From assembly GCA_018363915.1 (NCBI GenBank), contig JAGZMY010000001.1, positions 171,931 through 235,930 on the forward strand: a DNA stretch of 64,000 nt, given 5' to 3'. The stretch comes from Anaerococcus vaginalis (lineage in GTDB: Bacteria > Bacillota > Clostridia > Tissierellales > Peptoniphilaceae). This document shows, piece by piece, positions 35,414-45,727 of this stretch. The notes under the pieces were generated by a model that did not search any database, had not been told where the DNA came from, and was given only the letters and a program-made list of their open reading frames with translations. The position numbers and the translations under genes were made by a program. Position 1 is the stretch's first letter; each line of letters opens with the position of its first letter.

Positions 35414-35536
35414 TAAATAGTAAATATTTATAATTGTACGCATTTAGCAAAATTAAATTTAAAATTTTCAAAAAGTTTTCAACATAAATTTTTTTGTAAA
35501 ATTTTAAAAATAAAATCTTCAAAATTAATTTTACGC

Positions 35537-35566
35537 ACAAAAAAAGGATGAGCAAGCTCATCCTTT
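35537..35566 (-). terminator. terminator of the pyruvate:ferredoxin oxidoreductase gene
   Basis: AAAGGATGAGC (35543-35553) pairs with GCTCATCCTTT (35556-35566); the minus strand continues into a T run. It lies 22 bp after the stop codon. Confidence 0.85.
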
Positions 35567-35587
35567 AAAAATTTTATTTAATTTATC

Positions 35588-38500
35588 TTATTTTCCAGCT
35601 AATCTCTTATATGTTTGATATCTATCTTTTGCAGCTTTTTCTGCTTCTTGATATAATTGGTCAGCTGTTTCAGGGAATGATCTCTTGAGTGAAGAGTATC
35701 TAACTTCTCCTTGGATAAATTCTTGGAATGATTCCTTAGGTTCTCTTGAATCTAATTGGAATGGATTCTTTCCTTCATCAGCAAGTCTTGGATCGAATCT
35801 CCATAAGTGCCAGTAACCAGCATCAACTGCTTGTTTTTCTCTAAATTGAGATTTACCCATACCGATTCTTATACCGTGGTTGATACATGGTGCATAGCAG
35901 ATGATTAGAGATGGTCCATCATAGCTTTCAGCTTCTTTCATAGCTTTGATTGTTTGGTTTTGGTTTGCGCCCATAGCAACTTGTGCTACGTAAACATAAC
36001 CGTATGAAGTCATCATTAAACCAAGGTCTTTCTTTCTTACCTTTTTACCAGATGCAGCAAATTGTGCTACTGCTGATAATGGTGTAGCTTTAGATGATTG
36101 TCCACCTGTATTTGAGTAAACTTCTGTATCAAATACTAAGATATTGATGTTTTCTCCACTAGCTAGTACGTGGTCAACTCCACCAAATCCTATATCATAG
36201 CTCCATCCGTCTCCACCAAATATCCAAACTGATTTTTTAATCATATAGTCTTTTAGTGAATATATTTTGTGTAGTAGATCTTTTTGTTTTTCATCACTTA
36301 CACTGTTAGCTTTTTCTTCAAGGTTAAGAATTTTAGCTGTTGCTTCTTTTGAAGCTTTAACGTCTTCTTTTCCTTCAATCCATGCTTTGAATGCTTCGCT
36401 TAATTCACTATCAGCTTCTAATTCATTGAATTGATTCATATATGTTTCAAGAAGGTGTTTGTTTGAATCAGCTGCAAGTTTCATACCATAACCATATTCT
36501 GCTGCATCTTCGAATAATGAATTACCCCAAGCTGGACCTTGTCCGCAAGCATTTGTTGTATATGGTGTAGCTGGTGATGATGCTCCCCAAATTGATGAAC
36601 AACCTGTAGCATTAGCTATATACATTCTATCTCCAAATAATTGAGTAACAAGTTTGGCGTATGGTGTTTCTCCACATCCTGCACAAGCACCTGAGAACTC
36701 AAGTAATGGTTGTTTAAATTGAGAACCTTTAATTGTCATTGGATCCATAACATCTTCTTTGTATCCAACTTCTTCATGAGCATATTCCCAATTATCTTTT
36801 TCTTTTTCTAATTCTTCCTCAAAAGGTTTCATTAAAAGAGCCTTCTTTGGAGCTGGACATACATCAGCACAGTTTCCACAGCCTGTACAATCAAGTGGTG
36901 AAACTTGGATTCTGAAATCATATCCGTCCATTCCCTTACCAATTGCTTTCTTTGTTTCAAATCCTTCTGGTGCATTAGATTTTTCTTCTTCTGTTAATAA
37001 GAATGGTCTAATTACAGCGTGAGGACAAACGTATGAACATTGGTTACATTGGATACAATTATCAATTTGCCATTCTGGCACGTTAAGAGCAATTCCTCTC
37101 TTTTCATATTGAGTTGTACCTGGTTCAAAGTCTCCATTTGTTCTATCTTTGAAAACTGAAACTGGAAGTTCGTCTTCTTTTTGTTCAATCATTGGTTTAA
37201 CGATGTTTTTGATGAATTCTGGAAGTTCTTTTTCTTCTTTAACTTCATCTTTTGCATCTTTCCATGAATCTGGAACATTAACTTTAACTACTGCATCAAT
37301 TCCTTGATCTACTGCTTTGTAGTTCATGTTTACTATATCATCACCCTTGTGTCCATAAGCTTTAACTATAGAATCTTTAAGGTATTTGATAGCTTCATCT
37401 ATTGGAATTACATTCGCAAGGTTAAAGAATGCAGATTGCATTATCATATTTGTTCTTGAACCTAATCCAATATTAGCAGCGATGTGAGAAGCATCTATTA
37501 TATTAAAGTTAATATTGTGTTCAGCAATGTATTTTTTCATTGAAGCTGGTAGATGTTGTTCAAGTTCATCTTCTGACCATGGGCAGTTTAATAAGAATGT
37601 ACCACCATCTTTAAGTCCAGCTAATAAATCATATTGATTAACGTATGCTGGTTTTGAACATGAAATAAAGTCAGCTTCATCTAATAGATATGTTGATCTA
37701 ATTGGATTTTTACCAAATCTCAAGTGTGATACTGTAAGTCCACCAGATTTTTTAGAATCATAGTCAAAGTAACCTTGAGCATACATATCAGTATTATCAC
37801 CGATGATTTTGATAGCTTGTTTGTTAGCTCCAACTGTTCCATCAGATCCGAATCCCCAGAATTTACATCTGCTTGTACCTTCTTGTCTGATTCTTAAATC
37901 TGTTCTTTCAAGTGATTTATTTGTAACATCATCTGTAATTGATAATGTGAAATCATCTTTCATTTCGCCAGCTAAATTGTTAAATGCTGCTTCAATGTCT
38001 GCAGGGATTGTATCTTTTGAAGATAATCCATATCTACCACCTATAATTTGTGGCTTATCTTCTACATCATAGTAAGCTGATTTAACATCAAGTAATAATG
38101 GTTCTCCAACTGAACCTTTTTCTTTTGTTCTATCTAAAACAGCAATTTTCTTTACTGTTTTTGGTATAGCTTTTAATAAATGGTCTTTTGAGAATGGTCT
38201 GAATAAGTGAACTTCAACCATACCAACTTTTTTACCATCTTCTACTAATTTATCAATTGCTTCTTCAGCTGCTTGGCAAACAGAACCCATAGCAATGATG
38301 ATTTCTTCTGCATCATCTGCACCATAATAATTAAATAATCCGTAATTTGTACCGATTAATTCATTGATTTTGTTCATGTAGTTTTCTGTTATACCTACTA
38401 TATCAGTGTATGCTGGGTTTGAAGCTTCCATTCTTTGGAAGAAAATATTCTTTTCAGCTGTACCGATTGTTTTTGGTCTTTCTGGATTTAAAGACTCATT

Positions 38501-39118
38501 TTTAAATTTATCTACAGCTTCGTAGTTTACTAATGGAGCTAATGTATCATAGTCCCAAACTTGTATTTTTTGAATTTCGTGACTTGTTCTAAATCCATCA
38601 AAGAAATGGCAGAATGGAATTCTTCCTTCAATTGCTGCTAAGTGAGCAACTGGTCCTAAGTCCATTACTTGTTGAACTGATCCTGAACATAGCATAGCAA
38701 ATCCTGTTTGTCTTGCTGCCATAACGTCAGAATGGTCACCGTAAATTGAAAGTGCGTGAGTTGCTAGTGTTCTTGCTGCAACATGGAATACACCTGGCAA
38801 TCTTTCTCCAGCAATCTTATACATATTAGGGATCATTAATAATAATCCTTGACTTGCTGTGTATGTAGTAGTAAGTGCTCCTGCTGCAAGTGCTCCGTGT
38901 ACTGCTCCTGCTGCACCAGCTTCTGATTGCATTTCCTTTACTTCAACTGGTCTTCCAAATACGTTTTTTCTACCGTTTGCTGCCCAAACATCTACTGCTT
39001 CAGGCATTGGTGATGAAGGTGTTATTGGATAGATTGTTGCTACATCTGTAAACGCATAAGATACGTGAGCAGCTGCAGTATTACCATCCATAGTCTTCAT
39101 AGCTCTTTTAATTGTCAT
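35588..39118 (-). CDS. nifJ: pyruvate:ferredoxin (flavodoxin) oxidoreductase
   Basis: Single-chain PFOR that converts pyruvate and CoA to acetyl-CoA, CO2 and reduced ferredoxin. The 1176 aa contain the N-terminal pyrimidine-binding domain (ITPSSPM near residue 32), the transketolase-like and gamma domains, two ferredoxin-type clusters (CIQCNQCSYVCP near 690 and CTGCGNCADVCP near 746), CAGCGETPY for the proximal cluster, and the TPP domain with WIFGGDGWSYDIG and a C-terminal cysteine extension. Its own strong promoter and terminator make it monocistronic. It fits a fermentative anaerobe with hydrogenase maturases. Confidence 0.97.
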   Translation of the reverse strand: MTIKRAMKTMDGNTAAAHVSYAFTDVATIYPITPSSPMPEAVDVWAANGRKNVFGRPVEVKEMQSEAGAAGAVHGALAAGALTTTYTASQGLLLMIPNMYKIAGERLPGVFHVAARTLATHALSIYGDHSDVMAARQTGFAMLCSGSVQQVMDLGPVAHLAAIEGRIPFCHFFDGFRTSHEIQKIQVWDYDTLAPLVNYEAVDKFKNESLNPERPKTIGTAEKNIFFQRMEASNPAYTDIVGITENYMNKINELIGTNYGLFNYYGADDAEEIIIAMGSVCQAAEEAIDKLVEDGKKVGMVEVHLFRPFSKDHLLKAIPKTVKKIAVLDRTKEKGSVGEPLLLDVKSAYYDVEDKPQIIGGRYGLSSKDTIPADIEAAFNNLAGEMKDDFTLSITDDVTNKSLERTDLRIRQEGTSRCKFWGFGSDGTVGANKQAIKIIGDNTDMYAQGYFDYDSKKSGGLTVSHLRFGKNPIRSTYLLDEADFISCSKPAYVNQYDLLAGLKDGGTFLLNCPWSEDELEQHLPASMKKYIAEHNINFNIIDASHIAANIGLGSRTNMIMQSAFFNLANVIPIDEAIKYLKDSIVKAYGHKGDDIVNMNYKAVDQGIDAVVKVNVPDSWKDAKDEVKEEKELPEFIKNIVKPMIEQKEDELPVSVFKDRTNGDFEPGTTQYEKRGIALNVPEWQIDNCIQCNQCSYVCPHAVIRPFLLTEEEKSNAPEGFETKKAIGKGMDGYDFRIQVSPLDCTGCGNCADVCPAPKKALLMKPFEEELEKEKDNWEYAHEEVGYKEDVMDPMTIKGSQFKQPLLEFSGACAGCGETPYAKLVTQLFGDRMYIANATGCSSIWGASSPATPYTTNACGQGPAWGNSLFEDAAEYGYGMKLAADSNKHLLETYMNQFNELEADSELSEAFKAWIEGKEDVKASKEATAKILNLEEKANSVSDEKQKDLLHKIYSLKDYMIKKSVWIFGGDGWSYDIGFGGVDHVLASGENINILVFDTEVYSNTGGQSSKATPLSAVAQFAASGKKVRKKDLGLMMTSYGYVYVAQVAMGANQNQTIKAMKEAESYDGPSLIICYAPCINHGIRIGMGKSQFREKQAVDAGYWHLWRFDPRLADEGKNPFQLDSREPKESFQEFIQGEVRYSSLKRSFPETADQLYQEAEKAAKDRYQTYKRLAGK

Positions 39119-39168
39119 TTAAGACCTCCTAAAAATTATATGAATCAATTATCGTCAACACTATTTTT

Positions 39169-39197
39169 AGTATAATAAATATCACATCATTAGTCAA
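39169..39197 (-). promoter_or_regulatory. promoter of the PFOR gene
   Basis: Minus-strand TTGACT (39197-39192), a 17-bp spacer and TATACT (39174-39169): near consensus. It lies about 50 bp before the start codon and just after the hprK stop. Confidence 0.8.
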
Positions 39198-39221
39198 GCA
39201 AATATCAAATAATTTCACAAG

Positions 39222-40154
39222 CTAATTATCATTGTCAGAATTTTTAAATAGATTGTCTGTCATTACTTTTGCTGCATTATATCCCATTGATTTTTCTCTT
39301 TGGTTCATAGCAGCAACTTCAATAATCATTGCTAAATTTCTTCCTGCTCTTACTGGAATTAAAATTTTTGGAATTTGAACATTTAAAATTTCTGTATAAT
39401 GCTCATCAAGTCCCAACCTATCATATTCATAATCTTCTCTCCAATGTTCAAGCTCTATTACCAAATCTATGTCAGTTGAAACTTTTACAGAGCCTGTCCC
39501 ATATAGTCTTCTTACATCTACAATTCCAAGACCTCTAATTTCTGTATAATGCCTTATATTTTCTGGAGCTTGTCCTACAAGTTTATTATCGTAAGCAGCC
39601 ATTTCAACAACATCATCTGCTACAAGTCTATGGCCACGATTTACTAAATCTAAAGCCGTTTCACTTTTTCCTACAGAGCTTTCTCCTCTAATTAAAACCC
39701 CAACACCAAAAACTTCTAGAAGTTCTCCATGAATTTGAGTTCTATCAGCAAAAATATATTCTAGTTCTTGCGAAATTATTGATGTTAATTTTGTCGTAGG
39801 AAGTTTTGACCTTAAAATTGTAATATCGTAGTAATCAGCAAGGTCTAATATATCTTTTGGCAATCCTGCATTGTATGAAAAAAGTATGGCTGGCATTTTG
39901 TATGATAATATTCCTCTAAATCTTTCATATTGCATTCTATTGTCAAGACTTGTTAGGTAAGTATATTCTACACTTCCTATTATTTGTAATCTTTTATAAG
40001 GAAATTCTTCCAAATATCCTGTAAGTTGAAGACCTGGTCTATTAATATCTGGACTTTGCAAGATAACTTCATCATAATCTGTGGATTTGTGAACTATTTC
40101 AAGACCTAAAATTTCAACCACGTCTTTTAATTTTACGCTTGTTTGTTTTCCCAT
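39222..40154 (-). CDS. hprK: HPr kinase/phosphorylase
   Basis: Phosphorylates Ser46 of HPr in carbon catabolite control. The 310-aa protein has the P-loop GESSVGKSETALDL near residue 152, RLVADDVVEM after it, and the signature EIRGLGIVDVRRLYG near 203. The N-terminal domain is present. It lies 10 nt after uvrC in pepP-uvrC-hprK; ptsH is not in the window. Confidence 0.95.
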   Translation of the reverse strand: MGKQTSVKLKDVVEILGLEIVHKSTDYDEVILQSPDINRPGLQLTGYLEEFPYKRLQIIGSVEYTYLTSLDNRMQYERFRGILSYKMPAILFSYNAGLPKDILDLADYYDITILRSKLPTTKLTSIISQELEYIFADRTQIHGELLEVFGVGVLIRGESSVGKSETALDLVNRGHRLVADDVVEMAAYDNKLVGQAPENIRHYTEIRGLGIVDVRRLYGTGSVKVSTDIDLVIELEHWREDYEYDRLGLDEHYTEILNVQIPKILIPVRAGRNLAMIIEVAAMNQREKSMGYNAAKVMTDNLFKNSDNDN

Positions 40155-40164
40155 TTTATCCTCT

Positions 40165-42015
40165 TTAATTGTTTAATTTAAAATATTTAATTATTTCAAG
40201 TGCTTGGCTTTCCCCAATCAAATCTACTTCCATAAGCTCTTCTAAGCTTGCTTTTTTTATATTTTTTACGATTTTAAAATGTTTTAGAAGATTTTCTTTT
40301 TTTCTTTTTCCTATGCCATTAATATTATCAAGCTCAGATTTTTTCATGGTCTGTCCCATTAATTTTCTGTGATAATTTATGGCAAATCTGTGGGCTTCTT
40401 CTTGGATTTCGTAAATTAATTTATATACTGGATCTCGTTTTTTTATTTGTATTTCTTCATTTTCATATATAATTGCTCTTGTTGTATGCTTGTCATCTTT
40501 AACAAGTCCTGCAACTTCTATTGAAAAATTTAAATCTTTCAAAACTTTTTTTGCTGACTTTACTTGACCTTTTCCCCCATCCATTAATATTAAATCTGGG
40601 AGTTTTCCAAAACCAGTATAAGTATTATTATTTTTAATTTCTTTTTTTGCTCTTTCAAATCTTCTCGTAAGAACTTCTTCCAAGGAATGATAATCATCTG
40701 GCCCTTCTATAGTTTTTATTTTGAATTTTCTATATTCTTTTCTTTCTGCTATCCCATTTTGAAATACAACCATTGATCCAACTGATTGGACCCCCGATGT
40801 ATTTGAAATATCGTAAGCTTCTATCCTGCTTAAAGATTTTAAATTCAAAATTTCTTTTAATCCATTTAAGCCAGAATGTTTTTTTCTTTCTTTTTCCTCA
40901 AGCCTTTTTTCGTATTTTTTCATCATATCGCTTGCATTTCTAAAAGCCATATCTACTAATTCTTTTTTCTTACCAAGTTTTGGGCAATGAATTTTTACCT
41001 TAATGCCTTTTTTCTTTTCAATAAATAAATTAAGGGCATCAAGATCTGATGGCATTTTGTGAACTAAAATTTCTTTTGGTATATACATAAGGTTTAAGTA
41101 AAATTGCTTCATAAAAGATGAAATTATATCTTCATCTTTTTCTCTGTAATCATCTTTAATAATAAAATGTTGTCTATCAACAATCTTTCCATCTCTCATA
41201 AAAAATACCTGCATGGTGACATAAAATATTCCTTTGGACATTGCAATTATATCTATGTCATCACCATTTGTTGTAGTAACTTTTTGTTTTTGAGAAATGG
41301 TTGACAAGGCCCTATGGTAATCCCTGTATTTTGCAGCATTTTCAAAATCCAAAGTTTCACTTGCCTTATTCATCTTATTTATAACTAAATTTGGTATATA
41401 ATCAGATTTATTTTCTAAAAAATTTTTGATTTTAGTTATATTTTCCATATATTCTTTTTCATCTCCCTTACCAACGCATGGAGCTTTACACCTATTTATA
41501 TAATAATTTAGACAAGGTCTATCTAATTGCTGTCCCTTATCAAAATTTAGATTGCAAGTTCTTATTGGATAAAGTATATGAAATAATTCTATTACATCAT
41601 TTACTGCATAAGCATCAGGATAAGGGCCATAGTAATAGCCCTTATCCTTTTTTACATTTCTTACTTTTTGAATTCTAGGAAATTTTTCATTTGTAATTTT
41701 TATATATGGATATTGCTTATCATCTCTTAGTACAATATTATATTTTGGCCTGTTTTTCTTTATTAGATTTGATTCTAGTACGAGAGCTTCGACTTCATTT
41801 TCTACAATTATATATTCAAAATGATTTATGTGACTTACCATAGCAAGGACTTTTCTGCCCTTGTTCTTATTATTGTCAAAATATTGGCTTACACGTTTTT
41901 TTAAATTTATAGCCTTACCAACATAGATTATTTCATCTTGGCTATTTCTCATTATATAAACGCCTGGTAGGTCTGGTAATTCTATTAATTTTTCCTTTAT
42001 TTGATTGTTCATCAA
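40165..42015 (-). CDS. uvrC: excinuclease ABC subunit C
   Basis: Makes both incisions in nucleotide excision repair. The 616 aa contain an N-terminal GIY-YIG nuclease (GVYIMRNSQDEIIYVGKAI near residue 18), a UVR domain (TLDFENAAKYRDYHRAL near 215), the RNase H-like nuclease (SRIEAYDISNTSGVQSVGSM near 395) and C-terminal helix-hairpin-helix motifs (INGIGKRKKENLLKHF). It overlaps pepP by 4 nt. Confidence 0.96.
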   Translation of the reverse strand: MMNNQIKEKLIELPDLPGVYIMRNSQDEIIYVGKAINLKKRVSQYFDNNKNKGRKVLAMVSHINHFEYIIVENEVEALVLESNLIKKNRPKYNIVLRDDKQYPYIKITNEKFPRIQKVRNVKKDKGYYYGPYPDAYAVNDVIELFHILYPIRTCNLNFDKGQQLDRPCLNYYINRCKAPCVGKGDEKEYMENITKIKNFLENKSDYIPNLVINKMNKASETLDFENAAKYRDYHRALSTISQKQKVTTTNGDDIDIIAMSKGIFYVTMQVFFMRDGKIVDRQHFIIKDDYREKDEDIISSFMKQFYLNLMYIPKEILVHKMPSDLDALNLFIEKKKGIKVKIHCPKLGKKKELVDMAFRNASDMMKKYEKRLEEKERKKHSGLNGLKEILNLKSLSRIEAYDISNTSGVQSVGSMVVFQNGIAERKEYRKFKIKTIEGPDDYHSLEEVLTRRFERAKKEIKNNNTYTGFGKLPDLILMDGGKGQVKSAKKVLKDLNFSIEVAGLVKDDKHTTRAIIYENEEIQIKKRDPVYKLIYEIQEEAHRFAINYHRKLMGQTMKKSELDNINGIGKRKKENLLKHFKIVKNIKKASLEELMEVDLIGESQALEIIKYFKLNN

Positions 42016-43781
42016 ATCTCTTTACATCTTTCTATCAAATATTCTAAATCAGATCCTCCAAGATATGGAGATAAAACTTCTTGACATTTTTTGTTATATG
42101 AATTTAGCCATTCTATTTCCCACTTATCCATCATATCCATATTTATTGGTCTGGTATCAATTGGCACGTAAGTTAGACATTCGAATTTCATAAATTTACC
42201 AAATTCATTTTCCAAATCTTTTTTCACATAAACTTCGCTTTCAATTCTTACCCCATGTTTATTCTCTATATATAGACCCGGCTCAATTGAAGTTGTCATA
42301 TTTTCTAATAATTCTACATCATTAAATTGGGAAATGTTATTTGGGCCTTCGTGAACTGTTAGGCTAAATCCAACTCCGTGGCCAGTTCCATGGAAATAAT
42401 CTTTTCCAGCTTTCCACAATGGATATTTTGCAATTGCATCTAGTCTTTGTCCCTTGGTTTTTTCTTTAAATCTTGCACTCATCAAGCCTATATGAGATTT
42501 TAAAACTAGGGTATAGTCTTCTTTTTCTTCATCAGTCAATTCTCCAAGGGCAATTGTTCTTGTTATATCTGTAGTTCCTTCTTTGTAATGAGCTCCTGAA
42601 TCTACCAATAAAAGTGATTTTTCTTCGAGAGTTTTTGATGAAAGTGAAGTTGGTTCATAATGGACAATAGCTCCATTTTCTTTGTAGCCTGCAATTGTTT
42701 CAAAAGAATCTTCAATATATGATTCATTTTCTTTTCTTAAATCTTGCAATTTTTTGCTAGCTATAAGCTCTGTCAAAGAACCTGTACTTGTTCCAACTTC
42801 AACCCAATTAAAGAACTTAATTAAACTTACACCATCAATAATATAGGCTTTTCTTTCATTTTCTAATTCAGTTTCATTTTTAACCGCTTTCATTTGAGTT
42901 GAAATATTTACACCGCTTGTAATTCTTACATTTGAATTTATAGAATCAAAAATTGCAACGTTAGTTCTTTCTGGATCTATATAAATTCTATTTTTTCCCT
43001 TAATGTTTTTTAATAAAGAATAAATATAATCATAAGAATGAACTTTTACCTTATTTTCTTTTAAATAATCCAAAACTTCATCGTCAAGTTTATCTTGGTC
43101 TATGCAAAGATGAATTTCATCCATTGAAACTAACAAATATGACAAAACTACTGGAGTGTACCCAATATCATTTCCCCTAATATTTAAGAGATAACAAATA
43201 TCTTCTGGAGAACCAATAAAATTATAATCGCAATCTTTTTTCTTTAATTCTTTTCTTAATCTATTTATTTTTGATTCTAAACTTTCGCCAACATATTTTT
43301 GATCATAAATCCAAACTTTTTCTTTTGGAAGGCTTGGTCTATCATCCCAAATTTGAGAAATATAATCTATGTCATAAACCAAAGCACGTGATGCCATATT
43401 TTCACTTAAAGATTTATAATCTTTTACTGAATAACAAGTACCATCAAAACCAATTTTTCCAAATTCTCCAACTTCTTCCAACAAAAATTCTTCCATAGTT
43501 GGATCTTCATCAAAACCTTGTTTATAAAATTCAAATTCTGAATATTTTAATTCATTTGCAGCTTGCAAAAAATATCTTGAATCTGTCCAAAGTCTTGCCT
43601 TATCTTTTGTAACAACGCAAACTCCCGCAGAGCCAGTAAAGCCTGAAATAAATTCACGAGTTTTATAATAATCACTAATATATTCTGATTGATGAGGATC
43701 AGATGTATTAATAATATAAGCATCTATTTTTCTGCTAGCCATTAGCTCTCTAAGCTTTTCTAGTTTTTGATCAATATTCAT
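42012..43781 (-). CDS. pepP: Xaa-Pro aminopeptidase, M24B family
   Basis: Metallopeptidase that removes an N-terminal residue before proline. The 589 aa comprise two creatinase-like N-terminal domains, with the motif TDSRYFLQA near residue 65, and a C-terminal pita-bread domain. Metal-ligand motifs are visible: LLVDSGAHYKEGTTDITRT near 392, HGTGHGVGFSLTVHE near 467 and SIEPGLYIE near 504. The long three-domain form resembles eukaryotic-type APP1. First gene of pepP-uvrC-hprK. Confidence 0.93.
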   Translation of the reverse strand: MNIDQKLEKLRELMASRKIDAYIINTSDPHQSEYISDYYKTREFISGFTGSAGVCVVTKDKARLWTDSRYFLQAANELKYSEFEFYKQGFDEDPTMEEFLLEEVGEFGKIGFDGTCYSVKDYKSLSENMASRALVYDIDYISQIWDDRPSLPKEKVWIYDQKYVGESLESKINRLRKELKKKDCDYNFIGSPEDICYLLNIRGNDIGYTPVVLSYLLVSMDEIHLCIDQDKLDDEVLDYLKENKVKVHSYDYIYSLLKNIKGKNRIYIDPERTNVAIFDSINSNVRITSGVNISTQMKAVKNETELENERKAYIIDGVSLIKFFNWVEVGTSTGSLTELIASKKLQDLRKENESYIEDSFETIAGYKENGAIVHYEPTSLSSKTLEEKSLLLVDSGAHYKEGTTDITRTIALGELTDEEKEDYTLVLKSHIGLMSARFKEKTKGQRLDAIAKYPLWKAGKDYFHGTGHGVGFSLTVHEGPNNISQFNDVELLENMTTSIEPGLYIENKHGVRIESEVYVKKDLENEFGKFMKFECLTYVPIDTRPINMDMMDKWEIEWLNSYNKKCQEVLSPYLGGSDLEYLIERCKEI

Positions 43782-43813
43782 AATTTCTCCTTTATTTTTA
43801 TAATCTTATTCAT

Positions 43814-43822
43814 ATTATACCA
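43814..43822 (-). promoter_or_regulatory. extended -10 promoter of pepP-uvrC-hprK
   Basis: Minus-strand TGGTATAAT about 35 bp before the pepP start, with no convincing -35. Confidence 0.6.
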
Positions 43823-43841
43823 TTGTTGCATAATATAAAAA

Positions 43842-43870
43842 TTGATTTTTTTAGGCGCTTTCTATATAAT
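43842..43870 (+). promoter_or_regulatory. promoter of ychF-tdk
   Basis: TTGATT (43842-43847), a 17-bp spacer and TATAAT (43865-43870), about 42 bp before the ychF start. Confidence 0.75.
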
Positions 43871-43911
43871 TAATAATGCTAAATAAAGAATAAAAAAGAG
43901 AGAGTGATTAA

Positions 43912-45009
43912 ATGAAATTAGGAATAGTTGGCCTACCAAATGTAGGCAAATCAACTTTATTTAACGCGATTACAAAAGCTGGAGCAGAAATTGCAAATTA
44001 TCCTTTTTGCACAATAGATCCAAACGTAGGACTTGTAAATGTTCCAGATTATAGAGTTGATTATCTTGCAAAAATGCACAATTCAAAAAAAATTGTACCA
44101 GCAGCTATAGAATTTTATGATATAGCAGGACTTGTAAAAGGTGCAAGTAAGGGCGAAGGATTGGGAAATAAATTTTTATCAAATATAAGAGAAACAGATG
44201 CAATAGTAGAAGTTTTGCGTTGTTTTAACGATCCAAATGTTACTCACGTCGATGGTAACATTGACCCATTAAGAGATATTGAAACAATAAATTTTGAGCT
44301 TATCCTTTCAGACCTTGAGCTTGTTGAAAAAGTTTTGGCAAAAAGAGAAAAAGTTGCAAAATCTGATAAATCAGCAAGAAGCGAAGTTGAATTATTAAAA
44401 AGAATAAAAGAAGTTTTGGAAGAAGGAAAATCTGCCAGAGTTTTAAATTTGCACGATGAAGAAAAAGCTCTTCTTAAAACCTACCAACTTCTTTCAACAA
44501 AACCAATAATTTACGTTTGTAATGTCGATGAAAGTGATGTTGCAAATAATGGCGATGATAATGAATTTGTTCAAAAAGTTAGAGAATTTGCCCAAGAAGA
44601 AAACGCCCAAGTTTCTGTAGTAAGCGCAAAAATTGAGCAAGAAATATCTGAACTTGAAAGCGATGAAGAAAAGAAAGAATTTTTGGAAATGATTGGTCTA
44701 AGTGAATCAGGTTGCGACCAAGTTATAAAAGATTCTTACAAAACCTTAAATTTAATTTCATTTTTGACAACAGGAGAAGATGAAACAAGAGCTTGGACAA
44801 TTACAAATGGAACAAAAGCTGTAGATGCTGCTGGAAAAATCCACACAGATATACAAAGAGGTTTTATAAAAGCAGAAATCGTAAGTTTTGATACTCTAAA
44901 AGAATATGGTAATATGGCAAAAGTAAAAGAACATGGTCAACTTCGTATGGAAGGAAAAGATTATGTTATGAAAGATGGAGATATTACCAATTTTAAATTT
45001 AATGTTTAG
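43912..45009 (+). CDS. ychF: Obg-like ATPase YchF
   Basis: TRAFAC P-loop NTPase that prefers ATP and binds ribosomes. The 365 aa show GLPNVGKSTLFNAIT near residue 6, FYDIAGLVKGASKGEGLG (switch II) near 68, a helical insertion and the C-terminal TGS domain from about 280 (LISFLTTGEDETRAWTI). Upstream GAGAGAGTG is the ribosome site. It is cotranscribed with tdk, 7 nt downstream. Confidence 0.95.
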   Translation: MKLGIVGLPNVGKSTLFNAITKAGAEIANYPFCTIDPNVGLVNVPDYRVDYLAKMHNSKKIVPAAIEFYDIAGLVKGASKGEGLGNKFLSNIRETDAIVEVLRCFNDPNVTHVDGNIDPLRDIETINFELILSDLELVEKVLAKREKVAKSDKSARSEVELLKRIKEVLEEGKSARVLNLHDEEKALLKTYQLLSTKPIIYVCNVDESDVANNGDDNEFVQKVREFAQEENAQVSVVSAKIEQEISELESDEEKKEFLEMIGLSESGCDQVIKDSYKTLNLISFLTTGEDETRAWTITNGTKAVDAAGKIHTDIQRGFIKAEIVSFDTLKEYGNMAKVKEHGQLRMEGKDYVMKDGDITNFKFNV

Positions 45010-45016
45010 GTGAAAT

Positions 45017-45622
45017 ATGAAAAAACAAGCTAAACTTATTGTTCATACAGGTTCTATGTTTTCAGGCAAAACCACTTCCCTATGGCGTGAGCTTTATAGG
45101 ATGAAAGTTGCAGGATACAAAACAATTGCATTCAAACCATCAGTTGATTCAAGACATGAAGATGAAAAAATAATAAGCCACGATAATTTGGAGCTTGATG
45201 CGATTAAAATAGAATCTATAAAAGAAATTTTGCATTATGCAAAAAATAATGAAATTGATGCTATAGGAATTGATGAAGTTCAATTTTTCCCAGACAAGCC
45301 ATCAAAAATTGTCGACTATTTTGTAGAACTTATGCAAAATCATATTACAATTGTTGTATCAGGACTTGATATGGATTATAAAACAAAACCATTTGAAGTT
45401 GTAAAAGAGCTGATGCCAATAGCTGACGAATTAATAAAACACCATGCTATTTGTGCATCATGCGGAGAAGATGCTTGGATTTCATTTAGAAAATCTTATA
45501 ATGAAGAAAGAATAGAAATCGGAGCTCAAGATTCATACGAGCCTTTGTGCAGATCATGCTACAATAGGAAAATGAAAGATAGAGAAAAAAATAAAAATCA
45601 AATATCGCTAGACGAAATTTAA
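45017..45622 (+). CDS. tdk: thymidine kinase
   Basis: Phosphorylates thymidine in the salvage pathway. The 201-aa type II enzyme has the P-loop GSMFSGKTTSL near residue 12, IGIDEVQFF near 83, and a structural zinc site CASCGEDAW and CRSCYNRK near 148 and 180. Translation is probably coupled to ychF, as its ribosome site GGTGAAAT overlaps the ychF end. Ends at an intrinsic terminator. Confidence 0.95.
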   Translation: MKKQAKLIVHTGSMFSGKTTSLWRELYRMKVAGYKTIAFKPSVDSRHEDEKIISHDNLELDAIKIESIKEILHYAKNNEIDAIGIDEVQFFPDKPSKIVDYFVELMQNHITIVVSGLDMDYKTKPFEVVKELMPIADELIKHHAICASCGEDAWISFRKSYNEERIEIGAQDSYEPLCRSCYNRKMKDREKNKNQISLDEI

Positions 45623-45646
45623 ACTGCTCTTTATTGAGTAGTTTTT
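45621..45646 (+). terminator. terminator of ychF-tdk
   Basis: AAACTGCTC pairs with GAGTAGTTT (one G-U pair) around a 6-nt loop, followed by a T run. Confidence 0.8.
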
Positions 45647-45676
45647 ATTTTTTATAGCTTATATCTGAAAATTTCC

Positions 45677-45712
45677 AAAAAAATAAGGCTGTTATTTCTA
45701 ACAACCTTATTT
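45677..45712 (-). terminator. terminator of the thiolase gene
   Basis: A 13-bp stem with one mismatch, AATAAGGTTGTTA with TAACAGCCTTATT on the minus strand, loop of 4, followed by seven T (45683-45677). Confidence 0.85.
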
Positions 45713-45727
45713 TTGTTTATAAATTTA